A stretch of 34,020 bases of DNA from XYA12-FULL-58-9 sp001798605. Lineage in GTDB: Bacteria > Myxococcota > XYA12-FULL-58-9. Each line of letters opens with the position of its first letter. Position 1 is the first letter of the stretch. The stretch spans positions 1 through 34,020 of the forward strand of contig DAINMX010000050.1 of assembly GCA_036736205.1 (NCBI GenBank), in the 5' to 3' direction. The position numbers and the translations under genes were made by a program. This document shows positions 7,969-15,540 of the stretch, piece after piece. The notes beneath the pieces were generated by a model. That model did no database searches. It was given only the letters and a program-made list of their open reading frames with translations, and was not told the DNA's origin.

Positions 7969-8086
7969 ATTGAATCATTCTCCCTTTGATGAACGGGTTG
8001 TATGAACTACCACGTTGACCTGGTACTGCTGATACCAGCTGTGGGAGGCGGCTCTGTTCAGGCCGCTCGAGCGCATAGGGTGGCAC

Positions 8087-9646
8087 CTACCAGCGCCGCC
8101 GAACGATGGCGGCGACAAGTCCAAAAACAACAGCAAACCATGAGGGCGGCGTATTCGCGCACCCTGCATTTTCGCAACCGCCCCCTTCAGATTCAGTATC
8201 GCCAAGTCGCCCGTTGAGTGGCGGTGGGTCCAGTGGATCAACCGCGTGGGCGTCCCCTCCGATTCCATCATCGCCCTCGGGTCCCCCATCGCCCTCGGGT
8301 CCCTCATCGGCCCCTGGCCCTCCGTCGGCCCCTGGCCCTCCGTCGGTCCCCGACCCTCCATCGGCCCCCGGCCCCCCGTCGGCCCCCGGTCCCCCGTCGG
8401 CCGCTGGAAGATCCAACCGCGTGAGTCGAATCGCGTCGAACACAATCTGCAGGCCACTGTCGGAGGGGTCCTCGACATTGTCGTTAACCCGGATGCTCTG
8501 TTCACCCCCTGCGGAAAACTCCACGTCCGCGATGAGCAGCCAACCATCGACGGCGGTCTGATCGACGAGCAGGGTCTGCGTGGCACCCGCGTGCTCGAAG
8601 ATGTAGGGCACCCGTCCCCACTCGGCGTACGTTGAATCGACATAGGCTTCGACCCGATAGGAACCGCCCTCCTCAAAGGTCAGTTTCCACTGCCCGTAGT
8701 TTTCGGGGTTGGCTGCAATCCAGCTACGAGTCCAGGTGAGATTGCCGCCATAGCCAGCATTGTCGACCAATCGAAGATAAACCGGGTTACCGCCGGCCTC
8801 GAAACATGCGTCTCGGTCGTCGACCGTACGGCCTGCGGGGGGGATCGCATCACACGTCGCGCTTTGCCCTTCCGCGATCAGATCTTGGATGTCGCCGTTA
8901 TAGGTGTCTGTATCGGTATCGCCAACGATACCGTCAATACTGCCGGTGGCACTGTCTTGCCAAAAGGTCCAGTGGGTCCACGCCGTTGGGATCGAAGGGC
9001 ACGCCACGCCCCATTGTGCGATCCAAAGCGGATACTCGGAGAACGCGCCTGACTGAACATATTCGTTCCAAAAGTACTCTCCGGTATAAATGATCGGTTT
9101 CATCCCCACCGCACCCTCGACACGTTCGATCCACGTACGAATGTTGGCCTCAATGGTTGCTGGGCTTTGCCCATCGTGGGTTTCGACGTCAATCACCGGG
9201 GGAAGGTCGCCTGGTTGTAGCGCACCCATGATCTCGAGAAGGTAGTCGGCTTGTTCCTGTGGGTCTTCGTCCGAACGAAAGAACTGATACGCCCCTCGCA
9301 AAACACCGCTGGCCTTGGCACCGCTCCAATTCTCGGCGAAGCGATTGTCCGGGTAGGTCAGCCCGTCGGAGGCGCGCACAAAAGCAAACTCAACGCCAGA
9401 GTTGGCAACCTGGTCCCAATCGATGTCACCTTGCCACTTCGAAACGTCGATACCTCTGACGGTGGCCGACCCGGGACAATCGTTGAGCGCATGGTTCGCA
9501 GTGAAAGCCGGGTGGTCGAAAACCATCTGGCTTCCCATGGTGGCGTCACGTCTCGGGTTAGCACTGCAGCCCGCCACCAAGCCCGCGACCACAGCCCAAG
9601 ATCCCAAGAGCCACAAAAACCACAGCGCCCGCGACCCGAATTTCAT
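8087..9646 (-). CDS. GH25 lysozyme-like lipoprotein with golvesin-like domain and MYXO-CTERM-like tail
   Basis: 519 residues. The N-terminus is a lipoprotein signal (AGLVAGC, Cys27). A glycoside hydrolase family 25 domain spans about 62-260, with DVSKWQGDIDW (Asp67), FAFVRASDG and the catalytic VIDVE (Asp153, Glu155). Such enzymes cut the MurNAc-GlcNAc bond of peptidoglycan. A beta-sandwich like the golvesin C-terminal domain follows (about 285-410; GSYRVEAYVDSTY, IVFDAIRL). Next come a GGPGADGG-type linker (416-462), and a tail with GGGCENAGC, a hydrophobic span and RRRW, matching MYXO-CTERM sorting signals. Having both a lipobox and a C-terminal sorting signal is unusual. The gene follows the membrane-protein gene by 17 bases. 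Confidence 0.88.
   Translation of the reverse strand: MKFGSRALWFLWLLGSWAVVAGLVAGCSANPRRDATMGSQMVFDHPAFTANHALNDCPGSATVRGIDVSKWQGDIDWDQVANSGVEFAFVRASDGLTYPDNRFAENWSGAKASGVLRGAYQFFRSDEDPQEQADYLLEIMGALQPGDLPPVIDVETHDGQSPATIEANIRTWIERVEGAVGMKPIIYTGEYFWNEYVQSGAFSEYPLWIAQWGVACPSIPTAWTHWTFWQDSATGSIDGIVGDTDTDTYNGDIQDLIAEGQSATCDAIPPAGRTVDDRDACFEAGGNPVYLRLVDNAGYGGNLTWTRSWIAANPENYGQWKLTFEEGGSYRVEAYVDSTYAEWGRVPYIFEHAGATQTLLVDQTAVDGWLLIADVEFSAGGEQSIRVNDNVEDPSDSGLQIVFDAIRLTRLDLPAADGGPGADGGPGADGGSGTDGGPGADGGPGADEGPEGDGGPEGDDGIGGDAHAVDPLDPPPLNGRLGDTESEGGGCENAGCANTPPSWFAVVFGLVAAIVRRRW
8210..8403 (-). repeat. Degenerate tandem repeat encoding the DGGPGA linker
   Basis: Inside the lysozyme gene, 18-base-type units rich in GGGCC/GGCGC encode repeated DGGPGA blocks, then GPEGDG variants nearer the C-terminus. 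It forms a flexible acidic spacer between the globular domains and the C-terminal sorting tail. Repeat number probably varies between strains. Confidence 0.6.
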
Positions 9647-9663
9647 CCCTCACTCCTCATCGG

Positions 9664-10767
9664 CTAGCCCTCGTCCACTGGCACGGGTGCCCGCTGGCGC
9701 AACCAGCTCCGCACTGCCGAGGATGCCGCCGCGGCCGACGCGAGGAGGAACACAAGAAGGCCGAGCTTCACGTCGACAAAAAGGCTTTCCAGAAAGGCGA
9801 CGGCACGGTTCTGCGGGGCGTAGGCGAAATATCCGCGGCAGTAGCTGATGGAATCGACAACCCCCGAGACAATGAGGGCACCACTCACGAGGAGTGCCAC
9901 CGCCGATACGATAACAGTCGCCCGCGGCCAACGCCCCCGCCAACCAAACAGTCCGAGGATCACGGTGAGCACGAGAAACAAGAGGTAGGGAGCGTCGTCT
10001 ATGGCAAGTCCGCCCCTGATAAGCGCCATGGGGCCGGGCTCATCGCTGACCAAGGGACCGAGCGCGTCTCCCCAATGGCCAGGCTCCGACAGTGATTCCG
10101 TAGACGGGTCCGCTGGAAGTGTGAACGCCACCGTCGTGTGCTTCGTTGCTGCCGGTTTCCGAGACTTGGCGTCGTCGCCGGTTGCATCCACAGCTCCGTC
10201 CGCGGTCGGTGGCTCGGCACCGCCGCCAGATGCCGCAGCGTGGCCGTCATCCAGAGGGGTTGGCACGAGAAAAAGCCGGGCGGTGATGGCGCAATCGAAC
10301 GTACGACCCTCGATGTCGTGGGTGCATTCGACTTCCAGTTGCGCCTCCGGCTGACCGGGCATGCGAATGTCGTCCGTGAATCCGACTGGCTCTTTCGACT
10401 CAAACTCCTCGGCCAGCTTCTGGTGCAGTGCCCACCCTGCCTTGTCATCGCGACGAGAGGCCCAGTAGTTGAAGTCGGCACACGCGGTGCTGCCGCGTCG
10501 CGAAAAGGGCGCGACCAATCGGCCGTTGTTGAGGTCCGACGAATCTGGGCACCGAAAGGGCACAACAACGAGGTCGTAGAACTTCCCGTGCTTCTCCACC
10601 CACTCCGTGAGAAGTCCCGCCGCCGCAGACTTGACCTGGACCGACTCGCACGGAAACGGCTTCGACTGAGCACAGCCCGCACCGCCCATGCGGAAGAAGG
10701 GCAGCAACAAGGCCGCGCCCATGATGGCCACCGCGACGCGGACCGAGCTGAGTCGTAATCCCTTCAT
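9664..10767 (-). CDS. Membrane protein of unknown function
   Basis: 367 residues from ATG 10767, which has AGGA eight bases upstream; ATG 10776 lies directly against the purine run and is less likely. It has an N-terminal hydrophobic segment (VRVAVAIMGAALLLPFF), then an extracytoplasmic region of about 220 residues with several cysteines and an Ala/Gly/Pro-rich acidic stretch (TPLDDGHAAASGGGAEPPTA). Near the C-terminus are three hydrophobic spans (about YLLFLVLTVILGLFGW, ATVIVSAVALLVSGALIV, LGLLVFLLASAAAA). I do not recognise a family. It is 17 bases upstream of the GH25 gene on the same strand, so the two are probably co-transcribed. Confidence 0.75.
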   Translation of the reverse strand: MKGLRLSSVRVAVAIMGAALLLPFFRMGGAGCAQSKPFPCESVQVKSAAAGLLTEWVEKHGKFYDLVVVPFRCPDSSDLNNGRLVAPFSRRGSTACADFNYWASRRDDKAGWALHQKLAEEFESKEPVGFTDDIRMPGQPEAQLEVECTHDIEGRTFDCAITARLFLVPTPLDDGHAAASGGGAEPPTADGAVDATGDDAKSRKPAATKHTTVAFTLPADPSTESLSEPGHWGDALGPLVSDEPGPMALIRGGLAIDDAPYLLFLVLTVILGLFGWRGRWPRATVIVSAVALLVSGALIVSGVVDSISYCRGYFAYAPQNRAVAFLESLFVDVKLGLLVFLLASAAAASSAVRSWLRQRAPVPVDEG

Positions 10768-10785
10768 CGGCGGCATCCTACCGCG

Positions 10786-10796
10786 CCCCCCCCCCC
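10786..10796 (-). repeat. G11 homopolymer tract in the leader of the membrane-protein gene
   Basis: Eleven consecutive C on the plus strand (G on the coding strand) lie 9 bases before ATG 10776 and 18 before ATG 10767. Tracts this long slip during replication. In a leader they can alter promoter or ribosome-binding-site spacing, so phase-variable expression of the downstream pair is possible. Sequencing error in the exact length is also likely. Confidence 0.6.
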
Positions 10797-10946
10797 TGGT
10801 CGAGTAGCGGGCAAGAGCGAGGTATAGAGCCGTGCTAGCTGGTTTGGTTGAGAAAAGACATCACGTCAACTCTGGCGGAGGTTCCATGGCCTTCATGGCT
10901 CTTACGCTCTGGGCATTTTGCTACAGGGCGGTTTCCCCAACGCTGC

Positions 10947-12014
10947 TCAACTCTTCGGGACGTATCCCAGGCCCGGCAGGTCCGACGGAAACAATGTTCC
11001 GTCCCTCAGTATGACCACTCCCGCCGAGGGATCGCCTTCGAGACCAATGTGCCCGTCCAGATCGGCGTATTTAACAGTGGGGCGAGCCAACGCGAAATGA
11101 AGGCCAGCGGCGATACCTAGAGCTGCTTCATCCATGCAGCCGACCATCACCTGGACTCCGGCGGCGCGGGAAACCGAGTTGATATGGAGAGCCTCTTCGA
11201 TACCGCCAACCTTCATGAGCTTGACGTTGACCATGTCGGCCAATCCGCGTTTGGCCACGCGAAAGGCGTCGCGAAGCGTCATCAGGCTCTCGTCGGCCAT
11301 AATGGGAATGGCCGTGTCTGCTGTCACCCGTCTGAGTAAGTCAGGTTGGCCGCATGGCGTGGGCTGCTCGAGAATCTCAATATCGGCCGCACGCGTTGCC
11401 GTCACAAAACGCACGGACTCATCCAAGGTGTAGCCCTGATTCGCGTCAAAACGCAGTGCGATCTTCGGGCCCACCGCGTCGCGCACCGCCTTGACCCGCT
11501 GGATGTCCCTCTCCATATCGAGTCCGCCTTTGAGCTTGAGGATGTGAAAACCGCGATTGACGTATTCTTTGGCGCGATGAACGGTTGCACCTTCGTCGAG
11601 AATGCCGATGGTCATCGACGTGCGAATGCGATCCCTAAATCCCCCAAGAAGGCGCCATGCCGGCAAACCGGCGACCTTGCCGAGAATGTCGTACAGAGCC
11701 ATGTCTATCGCAGCTCGTACCGATGGTTGGTTCGGCAAGGCCTTCTTGACCCGCTCCGTAATCTTGACTGCGCGCAGGGGATCGGAACCCTTGAGATTGT
11801 ATTTAATAATTCCGTCAAATGTCTCGAGAGCTCCCTCGGGCGTTTCACCGGTCACCCGCAGATCCGGTGCCGCACACCCATACCCGCATATCTTTGTGTT
11901 CGTCTCGATTCGGCAGAATACATTGACGACTTTGTCTATCGTCTCGTACGCAATCGTGTAGGGTTCTTCGAGACCCATGGGCACAGGCCAGGCCTCGATG
12001 CATGTGATACGCAC
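10947..12014 (-). CDS. dgcA: Enolase-superfamily epimerase, N-acetyl-D-glutamate racemase (DgcA)/dipeptide epimerase type
   Basis: 355 residues of the muconate-lactonizing subgroup of the enolase superfamily. The N-terminal capping domain covers about 1-125. The barrel holds the acid/base Lys pair K160/K162 (ILKLKGG), metal ligands Asp190 (RFDANQGY), Glu216 (EQPTP) and Asp241 (MADES), and the second catalytic lysine in NVKLMKVGG. The DLD motif at 318-320 is typical of dipeptide-epimerase-like members that bind an amino group. Adjacency to a DUF1611 protein matches the DgcN-DgcA pair, in which DgcA converts N-acetyl-D-Glu to N-acetyl-L-Glu; an Ala-Glu-type dipeptide epimerase is the alternative. 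The start is GTG 12014 with AGGA eight bases upstream. It lies 78 bases after dgcN. Confidence 0.82.
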   Translation of the reverse strand: MRITCIEAWPVPMGLEEPYTIAYETIDKVVNVFCRIETNTKICGYGCAAPDLRVTGETPEGALETFDGIIKYNLKGSDPLRAVKITERVKKALPNQPSVRAAIDMALYDILGKVAGLPAWRLLGGFRDRIRTSMTIGILDEGATVHRAKEYVNRGFHILKLKGGLDMERDIQRVKAVRDAVGPKIALRFDANQGYTLDESVRFVTATRAADIEILEQPTPCGQPDLLRRVTADTAIPIMADESLMTLRDAFRVAKRGLADMVNVKLMKVGGIEEALHINSVSRAAGVQVMVGCMDEAALGIAAGLHFALARPTVKYADLDGHIGLEGDPSAGVVILRDGTLFPSDLPGLGYVPKS

Positions 12015-12092
12015 GGATTGATTCCTTCTTCTTGAGCTCTCCCGGTCTCGACTTTGGTTGCGGCATGGCGATGGCCATGATGCTGCTGTGGC

Positions 12093-13190
12093 CTACGTAT
12101 CTTTTGGCGCCTGACGCTTTGTGATCAAAGGACGAAGGGCATGAATCAGTTTCTCCGGGCCCTCACGCAGAACATCAACGGTGGGCCGACCCATTTCGGT
12201 CTCGATGCCTTTAATCGCCGCGGCCAACTCTTGTTTCCCCAGGCCTTCTGCATTGATGGTAATGGCTACCACCGGTTTCTCTGAGATGAGCTCGATAGCC
12301 TGAATCTGAGTCTGAAGCGGCTGCATCGGGTGGTTGGGGAAGCCGTCGTAGTGTCGCCTTCCCGGCGCGTGCTGCAAAACAATGACATCGGGGCGCCCGG
12401 CCGCCAGGATTTCGAAGCCACCCGGATAGGCGGGATTGAGGAGGCTACCTTGACCCTCGATGACGATGACGTCCGGATGACGCTCCTCCCAGGCTTGCCA
12501 CACGGCATGCTCGATTTCGCCTGACACGAAATCATTTGGGAGAGAGTCCATGATGATGGAAAAGGGGGCGCCCTGAAGCCAGGCGGTTTGTCCGGTGCCA
12601 ACCATCTCTGCGGCAAAACCTGCCTGGCGCAATGCATCCACAAGGATCCAAGCTGTGGTTCTTTTGCCAACCGCCGAGTCCGTGCCCAAAATGGCGACTC
12701 GCAGCGCCTTGACCTGTTCGATCTTCCCGGAGAAGAAGTGCAAACCTTTGGTGTGCGGGGGCTTGCGAATGTCGCGGATTGTGACTCCATTGTCCTCGGC
12801 TATTCTTGACATCTCGGGATCTTCCGTGAGGTAGTCGTGCAAGCCGCAGACCACGGAAAGTCCCAAACCCAGGGCCGACTTGATGTCCGTGCGCGCTTCT
12901 TCACTGAGTCGACCGCCGTCAGGGGCAATTCCCACAATGAGATGTGTGGCTGGGTGGCCTTCGAGCCGGGCCGACTCGACGGCCTGTGTGAGGCTCGCGT
13001 GGATTGGGATCTGTCGAGCAATGCCGTCCAAGAGCTCAGCCGCATCTGAACCTGATTGGGATGAGTCCACCACCGACAGAATACGATAACGCCGGGAACG
13101 GCGAATCAAACCGTGTGCGGTTTTGCCGTTCGTCGTTGCAAAGGCGCCCTCGCAATAAATGATCGCATTCGCTTCTATTGATTTGCTCAT
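12093..13190 (-). CDS. dgcN: DUF1611 P-loop protein, D-glutamate N-acetyltransferase (DgcN) type
   Basis: 365 residues. An N-terminal Rossmann-like half (about 1-145) precedes the DUF1611 C-terminal domain with a P-loop, LGTDSAVGKRTTA (about 168-180). Conserved segments include VGTGQTAWLQG, VIEGQGSLLNPAYPGG and VLQHAPGRRHYDGFP. Members paired with an epimerase have been described as DgcN, which N-acetylates D-Glu in a D-glutamate catabolic route. ATG 13190 overlaps the stop of the upstream PLP-enzyme gene by 4 bases (ATGA), so the two are coupled. The substrate in this organism is inferred; the PLP enzyme next door may mean a different amino acid is processed. Confidence 0.8.
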   Translation of the reverse strand: MSKSIEANAIIYCEGAFATTNGKTAHGLIRRSRRYRILSVVDSSQSGSDAAELLDGIARQIPIHASLTQAVESARLEGHPATHLIVGIAPDGGRLSEEARTDIKSALGLGLSVVCGLHDYLTEDPEMSRIAEDNGVTIRDIRKPPHTKGLHFFSGKIEQVKALRVAILGTDSAVGKRTTAWILVDALRQAGFAAEMVGTGQTAWLQGAPFSIIMDSLPNDFVSGEIEHAVWQAWEERHPDVIVIEGQGSLLNPAYPGGFEILAAGRPDVIVLQHAPGRRHYDGFPNHPMQPLQTQIQAIELISEKPVVAITINAEGLGKQELAAAIKGIETEMGRPTVDVLREGPEKLIHALRPLITKRQAPKDT

Positions 13191-14404
13191 GATCGTCTTC
13201 CCGTTAGCATGACGACATATCGATCGTTTGGAAATTCCTTGTGCTTGTGACTCTCCAGAAGCCCAATCAGCCCGGCTGTTGAGGCGGGCAACACATTGAG
13301 TCCCTCCTTCTCGCGCACCAACCGAGAATAGGCGAGCATGGCTTTGTCACTGATTCGTGCAGCCCAGCCGCCGCTTCCGCGAATCGCTTCCAGGGCGAAG
13401 TCCCCGTCCTCAGAATGCCAGTTGATCAGGGGCTCATTGACAACGGTCTCCTTGATGCGGTCCCGATCGAGGTCTGAACAGGTAGCGTGGTTGTGCAGGA
13501 ATGCCTGTATGATTGGGTTTTTGCCAAAAGAGGAGCCCGCAATCATCCTGGGCACGCGGGAGGTCTTGCCCCGTCGATGCAGACTCACAAATCCCCTGTA
13601 GATCCCCGCCAAGGTGGTCCCATTCGAGACGGGAACAGCCACCACGGCGGGGGCATCCCTCAACTGGTCGTAGATCTCGAAGGCAATTTCACCGTATGCC
13701 TTGAGCTGAATCGCCGTGTTGGCCCCTCCCGGATTCGCATCGTAGAACTGTTTCTCGTCGGCGTACCGCCGTGACTCTAGCACGGACGCTTCGTAGTCCC
13801 CAGGAATGCGAATGATCTCCGTGCCGTATCCCGCCATCTCTTGAATGCGTCGCGTATGATAACGCTCGGGAATATGAACCACACACCGAAGTCCAGCCAC
13901 AGACGCCGCGAGCGATACCGCGGTGCCATAATTCCCACATGTCGCTACGGCGATGCCATCAAAACCTCGCCGTAGCGCATCCAATGCCTGCGCGAAGGCA
14001 ATTCGATCCTTCTGGGTTCCGGTCGGGTTGCCACCATCAAACTTGAGATAGATCTGACGGAGTCCCATCTCACGCTCGACGTTCCTCGCCCGTGCCATCT
14101 GTGTGTCACCGACCTCAGAATCCATGATGTCTTCGAACGCCTCGAGACGGTCACTGAGAGGAGCGCCTTCATCTCGCGCCACATGCGCTTGAATGGCGAG
14201 CTCACGGGCAATTGCCGGACTGTTGGCTGTCGCCCCGTCGAGCAAGCTATTTGTGGGGGTGTTCGGATCGACCGGGGTGTTCGGGTCGACCGGAGCGGTC
14301 GGATCCGCCGGGGCGGTCGGGTCCGCCGGGGCGGTCGGGTCCCCAGGGGTAGCCACTTCCTCTGCAGCCATCGGTTCCGTGATCTTCATCTTTCTGGACT
14401 CCAT
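13187..14404 (-). CDS. PLP-dependent threonine-synthase-like enzyme with repetitive N-terminal extension
   Basis: 405 residues of the fold-type II PLP family (threonine synthase, threonine dehydratase, cysteine synthase). The PLP lysine is Lys132 in FDGGNPTGTQKDR. AVATCGNYGTAVSLAA binds the substrate carboxylate, and PVSNGTTLAG lines the phosphate pocket. The first 50 residues are a low-complexity run of five six-residue units (GDPTAP, ADPTAP, VDPNTP) not expected in this family. It could be translated from ATG 14389, which has GGAG nine bases upstream, instead of 14404. It is the first gene of an operon with dgcN (4-base overlap) and dgcA, so it probably acts on the same amino acid. The exact reaction is unknown. 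Confidence 0.82.
   Translation of the reverse strand: MESRKMKITEPMAAEEVATPGDPTAPADPTAPADPTAPVDPNTPVDPNTPTNSLLDGATANSPAIARELAIQAHVARDEGAPLSDRLEAFEDIMDSEVGDTQMARARNVEREMGLRQIYLKFDGGNPTGTQKDRIAFAQALDALRRGFDGIAVATCGNYGTAVSLAASVAGLRCVVHIPERYHTRRIQEMAGYGTEIIRIPGDYEASVLESRRYADEKQFYDANPGGANTAIQLKAYGEIAFEIYDQLRDAPAVVAVPVSNGTTLAGIYRGFVSLHRRGKTSRVPRMIAGSSFGKNPIIQAFLHNHATCSDLDRDRIKETVVNEPLINWHSEDGDFALEAIRGSGGWAARISDKAMLAYSRLVREKEGLNVLPASTAGLIGLLESHKHKEFPNDRYVVMLTGRRS
14276..14349 (-). repeat. Tandem 18-base units at the 5' end of the PLP-enzyme gene
   Basis: Near-perfect 18-base units (GGGTCGACCGGGGCGGTC-like on the plus strand) encode the GDPTAP/ADPTAP/VDPNTP series. Units differ by a few bases, with GGATCGACC and GGGTCGACC forms at one end and GGGTCCGCC at the other. 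Unit number may vary between strains without changing frame. Confidence 0.6.
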
Positions 14405-14612
14405 GGTTTGGCTCTCTATGATCGGTCGCAGTCATACGCAACTGGGAACGACACGAGCCAGCTGCCTGGCTGCTGAATTCCAATTGAACAAAGGGGGCCG
14501 AACTCCTCGCACTCAAACAAGACCCGCAGACCGCATACAGTTTCAATCTATGGCGGCGATGGGGAACGGGAGCTCAAGAAAAGGGGGAAACGCACCCAAC
14601 CGAGGCTAGATC

Positions 14613-15335
14613 TCAGAAACCAAAGGGCACCATCTCGGGCTCAGCATCGCCAGCGTCTTCTTTGGGCTCCTCTTCCTTGCAATTTTCCGCTTTGCAGTTC
14701 TTGCCCTTCTTGCACTCCTTGCCACTCTTGTCGCATTTCTTCGCATCGTCGGCCATTGGAGTCACTTCGGGCTCAGCATACTCATCGCCAGCGTCTTCCT
14801 TGGGCTCCTCTTCCTTGCAATTTTCCGCTTTGCAGTTCTTGCCCTTCTTGCACTCCTTGCCACTCTTGTCGCATTTCTTAGCCTTGTCGCCCATGGGGGT
14901 CGCTTCGGGCTCGGCGGCGTCATCTTTGGGCTCTTTGCAATTTTCCGGCTTGCAGTTCGCGCCCTTCTTGCACTCCTTGCCACTCTTGTCGCATTTCTTC
15001 ACATCGTCCGCCATGGGGGTCGCTTCGGGCTCGGCGGCGTCATCTTTGGGCTGCTCTTTGCAATTTTCCGGCTTGCAGTTCGCGCCCTTCTTGCACTCCT
15101 TGCCACTCTTGTCGCATTTCTTCACATCGTCCGCCATCGGAGTCGCTTCGGGCTCGGCGGCGTCATCTTTGGGCTCCTCCACTTTGCAGTTTTCCGGCTT
15201 GCAGTTCTCGCCCTTCTTGCACTCCTTGCCACTCTTGTCGCACTTTTTGGCTGCATTCACGACGACTGGCACTGCAACCAGACTCATAGCGCCCAGTCCC
15301 AAAGACATTGCCATTACGATCGACTTCAAACTCAT
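14613..15335 (-). CDS. Exported protein with five four-cysteine repeats, putative metal-binding protein
   Basis: 240 residues. A signal peptide of about 28 residues (to VVVNA) is followed by five repeats of KKCDKSGKECKKG-x-NCK-x-ENCK. First cysteines are at 32, 74, 115, 155 and 201, and each unit has C-x6-C-x5-C-x4-C, giving 20 cysteines. Acidic linkers (DDAAEPEATPMADD) separate the units. There is no family I recognise. Regular cysteines in a secreted, highly charged protein suggest metal binding or disulfide-rich beads. ATG 15335 has GGGAG six bases upstream; longer frames lack a site and would break the signal peptide. It is divergent from a kinase/NtrC-type regulator, with a sigma-54-like promoter in the gap, suggesting it is their target. 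Confidence 0.85.
   Translation of the reverse strand: MSLKSIVMAMSLGLGAMSLVAVPVVVNAAKKCDKSGKECKKGENCKPENCKVEEPKDDAAEPEATPMADDVKKCDKSGKECKKGANCKPENCKEQPKDDAAEPEATPMADDVKKCDKSGKECKKGANCKPENCKEPKDDAAEPEATPMGDKAKKCDKSGKECKKGKNCKAENCKEEEPKEDAGDEYAEPEVTPMADDAKKCDKSGKECKKGKNCKAENCKEEEPKEDAGDAEPEMVPFGF
14640..15265 (-). repeat. Five tandem DNA repeats of about 120-138 bases
   Basis: The five cysteine units correspond to direct repeats with almost identical cores (for example TTGCACTCCTTGCCACTCTT on the plus strand in each copy), spaced 120-138 bases apart. The near-identity at DNA level implies recent duplication or gene conversion, and unit number may differ between strains. Short-read assemblies can collapse it. 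Confidence 0.75.
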
Positions 15336-15417
15336 CGCACTCTCCCGGGTATAGGTCGGTGAACATCGCCACCAACGTTTCTTGGACGGTGGACCAAGCC
15401 ACCAGCGCCGAGGCTCC

Positions 15418-15434
15418 ATGCATAAATCGAGCCA
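15418..15434 (-). promoter_or_regulatory. Sigma-54-type promoter for the cysteine-repeat gene
   Basis: On the minus strand the bases read TGGCTC-GATTT-ATGCAT. The invariant GG (15433-15432) and GC (15421-15420) are 10 bases apart, as in the -24/-12 consensus TGGCAC-N5-TTGCA, with two differences. Transcription would start near 15408, giving a leader of about 73 bases to ATG 15335. An NtrC-family activator is encoded by the divergent operon, which supports the call. It was found by eye only. Confidence 0.55.
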
Positions 15435-15482
15435 TGTTGTTTTCACTACCAGAGGCTGTGTGATGACAAAGAACAGTCGAAG

Positions 15483-15498
15483 AGGCTTGCACTTTGCA
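15483..15498 (+). promoter_or_regulatory. Possible sigma-54-type promoter for the kinase-regulator operon
   Basis: Bases read AGGCTT-GCACT-TTGCA: GG at 15484-15485 and GC at 15496-15497 with the required 10-base spacing, and a perfect -12 TTGCA but a poor -24. A start near 15510 would give a leader of about 30 bases to GTG 15541. It overlaps the TGCA palindrome cluster, so the match may instead be part of an activator-binding site. Confidence 0.35.
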
Positions 15499-15519
15499 AA
15501 ATGCAATGTGATATGCAAG
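15486..15519. promoter_or_regulatory. Nested TGCA inverted repeats, candidate activator-binding site
   Basis: The stretch contains four TGCA cores, starting at 15488, 15495, 15502 and 15514. The inner pair forms CACTTTGCA-AAA-TGCAATGTG (15490-15510, one mismatch). The outer pair forms CTTGCA (15486-15491) and TGCAAG (15514-15519). It lies about 90 bases upstream of the predicted start of the cysteine-repeat gene, the usual place for an NtrC-type enhancer, and just before the kinase gene. Confidence 0.5.
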
Positions 15520-15540
15520 ATCCCAATGATGGAGGTGGTC

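Noticed and set aside
8020..8038. Hairpin CTGGTA-N7-TACCAG after the lysozyme gene as a terminator
   Set aside because: The stem is only six bases with no T-run on the transcribed strand; too weak to call.
14662..15354. Plus-strand frame of 230 codons with repeated Leu/Phe/Ser units
   Set aside because: It is the antisense of the cysteine-repeat gene; repeats on one strand keep the other strand open.
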